Assembly: GCF_937936315.1 (NCBI RefSeq)
Contig: NZ_CALGWU010000056.1
Location: 62,001-126,000 of the forward strand
DNA length: 64,000 bases
Source: an uncultured Capnocytophaga sp.
Lineage (GTDB): Bacteria > Bacteroidota > Bacteroidia > Flavobacteriales > Flavobacteriaceae
Reading direction: 5' to 3'
The translations under genes and the position numbers were made by a program. Below are positions 60,003-64,000 of this stretch, in pieces. Every line of letters starts with the position of its first letter. Positions within the stretch are counted from its first letter, which is position 1. The notes beneath the pieces were generated by a model, which saw only the letters and a program-made list of their open reading frames with translations, was not told where the DNA came from and searched no databases.

Positions 60003-61025
60003 ATGATGATTGATAAAATAAAAGAGCATATAGCTAAAATTGAGGATTTTAAAGCGAAAACGAAAGACGAACTCGAACAATTCCGCATTCAGTACCTTGG
60101 TAAAAAAGGGTTACTAAACGATTTTTTTGCAGCTTTCAAAGAAGTTCCCAATGAAGAAAAAAAGACCTTTGGGCAGGTAGTGAATGAACTTAAACAAAAG
60201 GCTGAAGCGAAAGTACAAGAGTGGCGTGACCGCCTCGAAGAGCGCAACGAGAGCAAAGGTATTTATGGTGATTTAAGCCGCCCTGCTACTCCAGCCCCTA
60301 TTGGGGCTCGCCACCCTATTTCATTGGTGAAAAACGAAATTGTAAAAATCTTTGCAAACATAGGATTTGATGTTTCCGATGGTCCCGAAATGGAAGACGA
60401 TTGGCATAACTTCACTGCCCTCAATCTCCCCGAATACCACCCTGCACGCGATATGCAGGATACTTTCTTTATACAAACTAACCCCGATATCCTCTTGCGT
60501 ACTCACACTAGTTCAGTACAGATACGCTATATGGAAAACTACCAGCCGCCTATCCGCACTATCTCTCCAGGACGTGTGTTCCGCAATGAGGCTATTTCTG
60601 CTCGTTCTCACTGCTTGTTCCACCAAGTAGAAGGCTTGTATATAGACAAAAACGTATCGTTTGCCGACCTCAAACAAACACTTTTGTACTTCACTAAAGA
60701 AATGTTTGGCAAATCCCGTATCCGCTTACGCCCATCCTACTTCCCTTTCACTGAGCCTAGTGCCGAAGTAGATATCTATTGGGGGCTTAACAACGAGGTA
60801 GATTATCGCATTACCAAAGGTACCGGTTGGCTCGAAATTATGGGGTGTGGTATGACCGACCCTAATGTGCTTAAAAACTGCGGTATCGATAGTGAACAGT
60901 ATAGTGGTTTTGCTTTTGGCATGGGGGTAGAACGCATAGCAATGTTGCTCTACCAAATCGGTGATATTCGTATGTTCTACGAAAATGATGCTCGCTTCTT
61001 AGAACAATTTAAAAGCGCTCTTTAA
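60003..61025 (+). CDS. pheS: Phenylalanine--tRNA ligase alpha subunit
   Basis: I start at 60003 (MMIDKIKEHIAKIEDF), which gives the usual 340 residues; an upstream frame would begin inside the promoter. The N-terminal coiled coil (about 1-90) is followed by the class II catalytic domain with ARHPISLV, TAF-like NFTALNLPEYHPARDMQDTF, motif 2 GRVFRNEAISARSHCLFHQVEG and motif 3 GFAFGMGVERIAMLLY. The beta subunit gene is not adjacent. Confidence 0.96.
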   Translation: MMIDKIKEHIAKIEDFKAKTKDELEQFRIQYLGKKGLLNDFFAAFKEVPNEEKKTFGQVVNELKQKAEAKVQEWRDRLEERNESKGIYGDLSRPATPAPIGARHPISLVKNEIVKIFANIGFDVSDGPEMEDDWHNFTALNLPEYHPARDMQDTFFIQTNPDILLRTHTSSVQIRYMENYQPPIRTISPGRVFRNEAISARSHCLFHQVEGLYIDKNVSFADLKQTLLYFTKEMFGKSRIRLRPSYFPFTEPSAEVDIYWGLNNEVDYRITKGTGWLEIMGCGMTDPNVLKNCGIDSEQYSGFAFGMGVERIAMLLYQIGDIRMFYENDARFLEQFKSAL

Positions 61026-61094
61026 TTAAATTAACAGAGTAACAAATGTGTTACAACTTTTCTTACCTGTTACTTATTACTTGTTACTTAAAAA

Positions 61095-62012
61095 ATGCTT
61101 TTCCTTAAAAATATATCTTTTGCCTACGAAGGCCAACCTGAATTACTGAAAAATATCTCTTTTGAGCTTTCACAAGGCGAACATCTTTCCTTGATGGGAG
61201 AAAGTGGCTGCGGCAAGAGTACTCTCCTCAAAGTGATCTATGGACTCATAGATGTGCAAGAAGGCACCATTCATTTTCATAATGAGCGCGTTTGGGGTCC
61301 CTCGCGTCAGTTAGTGCCAGGTTTCAAAACGATGAAATACCTCGCACAAGATTTTGGTTTAGGGCCTTATCACACCGTTGCTGAGAACGTTGGTAAGTTC
61401 ATTTCCAATCTTGATTTAACCTACAAAAAGGAACGTGTAATGGAACTCCTCACCCTAGTAGGTATGGAGCGATTTGCTCCCCTAAAAGCTCTAAACCTCA
61501 GTGGTGGCGAAAAACAACGTGTAGCATTGGCAATGGCATTAGCTCAAGAACCTCAATTGTTGTTGCTCGATGAGCCTTTTAGTCAGGTAGATAATTTTAG
61601 GAAAAACGATTTACAGCGCACCCTTTTTGCTTATTTAAAAGAGAAGAATATCAGTTGTATAGTAGCAACCCACGACGGTAAAGATGCCCTTTCTTATTCC
61701 GATAAAACAGCGATAATGTGCGCAGGAGAATTGTTGCATTTTGGCAACACTCTCAACATCTACGCTCAAGATACCGATGCTTATACTGCTTCTCTCTTTG
61801 GCGAAGTAACTGCCTATCAAGGTAAACTCTTCAAACCTCATCAAATAGCGCTTGCCCCTCAACCCACCGATTGGCAAGTTACTGTGCAACATAACTACTT
61901 TCAAGGCTCACATTATCTTATAGAAGCTACGACTCCCGAAACAAAAGTCTATTTCTATAACCCCATCCCTTTAACTAAAAACGCTACAGTTTATTTAGAA
62001 ATTGAGAAATAG
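61095..62012 (+). CDS. ABC transporter ATP-binding protein
   Basis: The 305-residue ATPase has Walker A GESGCGKST, Q-loop LAQDFG, signature LSGGEKQR, Walker B LLLLDEP and the switch His in ATHDG. It also has a C-terminal regulatory-like tail (about 220-305, GEVTAYQGKLFKPHQIALA), as in ATPases for anion or metal import (TOBE-like). No membrane or binding-protein gene is nearby, so the substrate is unknown. The stop codon abuts a GTGTGGCTCGCAC REP element. Confidence 0.9.
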   Translation: MLFLKNISFAYEGQPELLKNISFELSQGEHLSLMGESGCGKSTLLKVIYGLIDVQEGTIHFHNERVWGPSRQLVPGFKTMKYLAQDFGLGPYHTVAENVGKFISNLDLTYKKERVMELLTLVGMERFAPLKALNLSGGEKQRVALAMALAQEPQLLLLDEPFSQVDNFRKNDLQRTLFAYLKEKNISCIVATHDGKDALSYSDKTAIMCAGELLHFGNTLNIYAQDTDAYTASLFGEVTAYQGKLFKPHQIALAPQPTDWQVTVQHNYFQGSHYLIEATTPETKVYFYNPIPLTKNATVYLEIEK

Positions 62013-62039
62013 CCCGTGTGGCTCGCACCAAATTGCCAA

Positions 62040-63143
62040 ATGTATTTTCATCACTACAATATCGTAACACCTTTAGGGCTCGACCTCCCTACAACAGCAC
62101 GCTTGGTGCTTAGAGAACAATCAGGGATTGCGCGCTACCCTCTCTATGGGCAACTCCCTAATGTTTGTCTTTCTAAAATAGGCGATGGTGCCTTAGAAAG
62201 CAAATTTCAGCAACATATAGGGCGTGAGGGATTTTCGAGATTAGAGAAAATGCTCCTTTTGGCAATCTTTCCTATTTTCAATTACATTAAGATTACTCCT
62301 CGTACTGCCTTTATACTTTCCACAACCAAAGGTAATATTTCGGCACTTGCCAAAGGTGATACTACACCTTTGCTTTCGGCTACTGCCCAAAAAATAGCCG
62401 ATGTAATAGGTATTACCACAACTCCTATTGTTGTTTCTAATGCTTGTGTATCAGGAGCTATGGCTCTCTCGGTAGCTGATAGTTTGCTAAAAACAGATAG
62501 TTACGACAGTGCTGTGGTATTGGCTGGCGACGAGATAAGTGAGTTTGTACTCTCGGGATTCCAGTCTTTTCAAGCAATGAGTCCTAAACCCTGTAAGCCT
62601 TACGACGCTACTCGAGATGGCATTACCTTAGGCGAGGCAGCAGCAGTTGTGTATGTAAGTAAGGAAGCGCAAGGAGCTAAGGCGCAACTATTGGGCAGCA
62701 GCTCTATCAATGATGCCAATCATATTTCAGGACCTTCACGCACAGGCGAAGGACTTTATTTGAGTGTCCAAAACGCTCTCGATGAGGCAAAGATAGATCC
62801 CAAGCAAATAGACCTTATCAATGCCCACGGTACCGGAACTCTCTATAATGACGAAATGGAAAGTATCGCCTTTATGCGTGCTAATCTCCTCTCAGCTCCT
62901 CTCAATAGTTACAAAGGCTACTTTGGTCATACATTAGGTACTTCTGGTCTGCTCGAAACCCTACTTACCATTGAATTAGCTCATTACAAAACCCTTCTAA
63001 AAAGTCTTAATTTTGAAACTCTCGGTGTTTCTCATCCTATTAATGTGTTGAGAGAAACCCAGCATAAAGAAGTGAATTACATCCTCAAAACAGCCTCAGG
63101 CTTTGGGGGTAGCAACACCGCGCTTGTAATCAAACAACTATAA
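62040..63143 (+). CDS. Beta-ketoacyl synthase
   Basis: I start at the ATG 62040; an earlier GTG at 62016 lies inside a REP palindrome. The 367-residue thiolase-fold enzyme has the Cys-His-His triad of KAS I/II enzymes: Cys136 in VSNACVSGAMA, His263 in NAHGTGT and His297 in GYFGHTLG. It is about 40 residues shorter than housekeeping FabF, resembling the KS proteins of aryl-polyene or dialkylresorcinol pathways. No acyl-carrier, dehydratase or ligase gene is in view, so its pathway is unknown. Confidence 0.88.
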   Translation: MYFHHYNIVTPLGLDLPTTARLVLREQSGIARYPLYGQLPNVCLSKIGDGALESKFQQHIGREGFSRLEKMLLLAIFPIFNYIKITPRTAFILSTTKGNISALAKGDTTPLLSATAQKIADVIGITTTPIVVSNACVSGAMALSVADSLLKTDSYDSAVVLAGDEISEFVLSGFQSFQAMSPKPCKPYDATRDGITLGEAAAVVYVSKEAQGAKAQLLGSSSINDANHISGPSRTGEGLYLSVQNALDEAKIDPKQIDLINAHGTGTLYNDEMESIAFMRANLLSAPLNSYKGYFGHTLGTSGLLETLLTIELAHYKTLLKSLNFETLGVSHPINVLRETQHKEVNYILKTASGFGGSNTALVIKQL

Positions 63144-63210
63144 CCCTCTAATATATAATTACTAACATCTGAATATTATTTTTTTATGTTAAAAAAAAGT
63201 GAAGAAAAAT

Positions 63211-63240
63211 TTGCTTATTAAGAAAATATTCGTAACTTTG
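63211..63240 (+). promoter_or_regulatory. Promoter of the GH97 gene
   Basis: TTG (63211-63213), exactly 19 bases, TAACTTTG (63233-63240), 34 bases before the ATG. It is one of the cleanest promoters in the window. Confidence 0.7.
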
Positions 63241-63273
63241 AGCCCAATTTTAACACTATAAAGTAATAAAAAG

Positions 63274-64000
63274 ATGAGAAAGATAATTTTGTTGATGAGC
63301 GTTTTTGCTGCGCATTTACTTATGGCTCAGCAACAAACCTCTCCTGATGGCAATGTGATACTCTCTTTTTCACTGAAAAATGACGGAACACCTTCGTATA
63401 AGGTGTCTTACAAAAATAAACCAGTGATAAACGAAAGTACTTTAGGCTTTACTCTTAAAAAAGCTGAGCCTTTAACCAATAACTTTAAAGTAGTAGATAC
63501 TAAAAAATCTACTTTCAGAGAAACTTGGAAACCTGTATGGGGGGAAGAAAGCGAAATTCTTAACCACTACAATGAACTACTTGTTTCTTTAGAGCAAAAC
63601 AACACCAAACGCAAAATGAACATTCGTTTTCGCGTGTATAATGAAGGTGTCGGTTTCCGTTATGAGTTCCCTTCTCAAAAAGAACTTACCTATTTTGTAG
63701 TAGAGGAAGAACTTTCTCAGTTTGCAATGACTGGCGACCACACCGCTTGGTGGATTCCTGGGGATTACGATACCCAAGAGTACGATTATATGGAAAGCAA
63801 ACTTTCTGAAATTCGCGGATTGATGAAAGAAGCTGTTACCGAAAACGTATCGCAGTTCGCTTTTTCACCTACCGGCGTACAAACTTCTCTAATGATGAAA
63901 ACCAAAGACGGCTTGTATATCAATCTTCACGAAGCTGCCTTGGTAGACTACTCGTTGATGAACCTCAATCTCGACGACAAAACTTTCGTCTTCCAATCTT
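63274..64000 (+). CDS. Glycoside hydrolase GH97, N-terminal part (cut by window edge)
   Basis: The Sec signal (MRKIILLMSVFAAHLLMAQ) is followed by the GH97 beta-sandwich start: SPDGNVILSFSLKNDGTPSY, YKNKPVINESTLGF, YNELLVSLEQ, FRVYNEGVGFRYEFP and TGDHTAWWIPGDYDTQEY. GH97 contains periplasmic alpha-glucosidases and alpha-galactosidases such as SusB. The catalytic barrel lies outside the window, so substrate and mechanism (retaining or inverting) cannot be read here. About 242 codons are visible. Confidence 0.9.
   Translation, partial: MRKIILLMSVFAAHLLMAQQQTSPDGNVILSFSLKNDGTPSYKVSYKNKPVINESTLGFTLKKAEPLTNNFKVVDTKKSTFRETWKPVWGEESEILNHYNELLVSLEQNNTKRKMNIRFRVYNEGVGFRYEFPSQKELTYFVVEEELSQFAMTGDHTAWWIPGDYDTQEYDYMESKLSEIRGLMKEAVTENVSQFAFSPTGVQTSLMMKTKDGLYINLHEAALVDYSLMNLNLDDKTFVFQS

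Noticed and set aside
62016..62039. GTG start of the ketoacyl synthase
   Set aside because: It lies inside a REP palindrome; the ATG at 62040 gives the expected KS N-terminus.

Overview
The window is an AT-rich bacterial chromosome segment, most likely from the Bacteroidetes, family Flavobacteriaceae. The gene set and intergenic style look like an oral Capnocytophaga; the genus is an inference. The evidence is a GldB-type gliding lipoprotein, an IPExxxVDY-family protein directly upstream of pyruvate kinase, a DUF4292 lipoprotein next to an EnvC-like protein, many short lipoproteins with MKK...C signals, GH20/GH97/GH109 glycosidase families, and repeated promoters of the Bacteroidetes type (TTG, 19-20 bases, TAnnTTTG).

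Layout. 1-5.2 kb (minus): SPFH protein (cut by the window edge), beta-carbonic anhydrase, bifunctional NAD(P)HX repair enzyme, then a DoxX-HflX-outer-membrane-protein operon. 5.2-8 kb: two paralogous YD-like lipoproteins separated by copies of one repeat-rich intergenic module. 8-14.6 kb: a 1825-residue alpha-2-macroglobulin lipoprotein, divergent from gldB. 14.7-22.3 kb: dusB, a DksA-like protein without its zinc finger, a Crp-like regulator, a GNAT, a GH109-like oxidoreductase and ileS. 22.4-27.4 kb: an accessory island with three tandem mosaic lipoprotein genes (unit exactly 871 bp), two unknown genes and a gene broken by one stop codon. 27.4-32.2 kb (minus): WG-repeat protein, dut, a gene remnant, DUF4292 lipoprotein, EnvC-like protein and a phosphoesterase. 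32.3-34.5 kb: brnQ, an unknown lipoprotein and tRNA-Asn. 34.7-45.3 kb (minus): M20 dipeptidase, GH20 hexosaminidase, acetyltransferase, two outer-membrane proteins, the IPExxxVDY protein and pyk, a UDP-sugar dehydrogenase and a small lipoprotein. 45.6-54.6 kb (minus): a large lipoprotein, a sigma-54 activator and the gltA-icd-acn operon. 54.9-59.8 kb (minus): an outer-membrane protein, a lipoprotein, a patatin and feoAB. 59.9-64 kb (plus): pheS, an ABC ATPase, a ketoacyl synthase and the start of a GH97 enzyme.

The main themes are central metabolism (citrate to 2-oxoglutarate, pyruvate kinase, iron uptake, metabolite repair), envelope and gliding functions, and glycan foraging. The most unusual layer is intergenic. 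There are REP-like palindromes with a TTTGCCAAA / GTGCGGCTCGCAC core, an AATTAGCA octamer repeat whose CAA/TTG falls 19-20 bases from the -7 box in at least seven promoters, and other short stuttering phrases that sit exactly on the stop codons of unrelated genes. I found no CRISPR array, transposase or rRNA gene.
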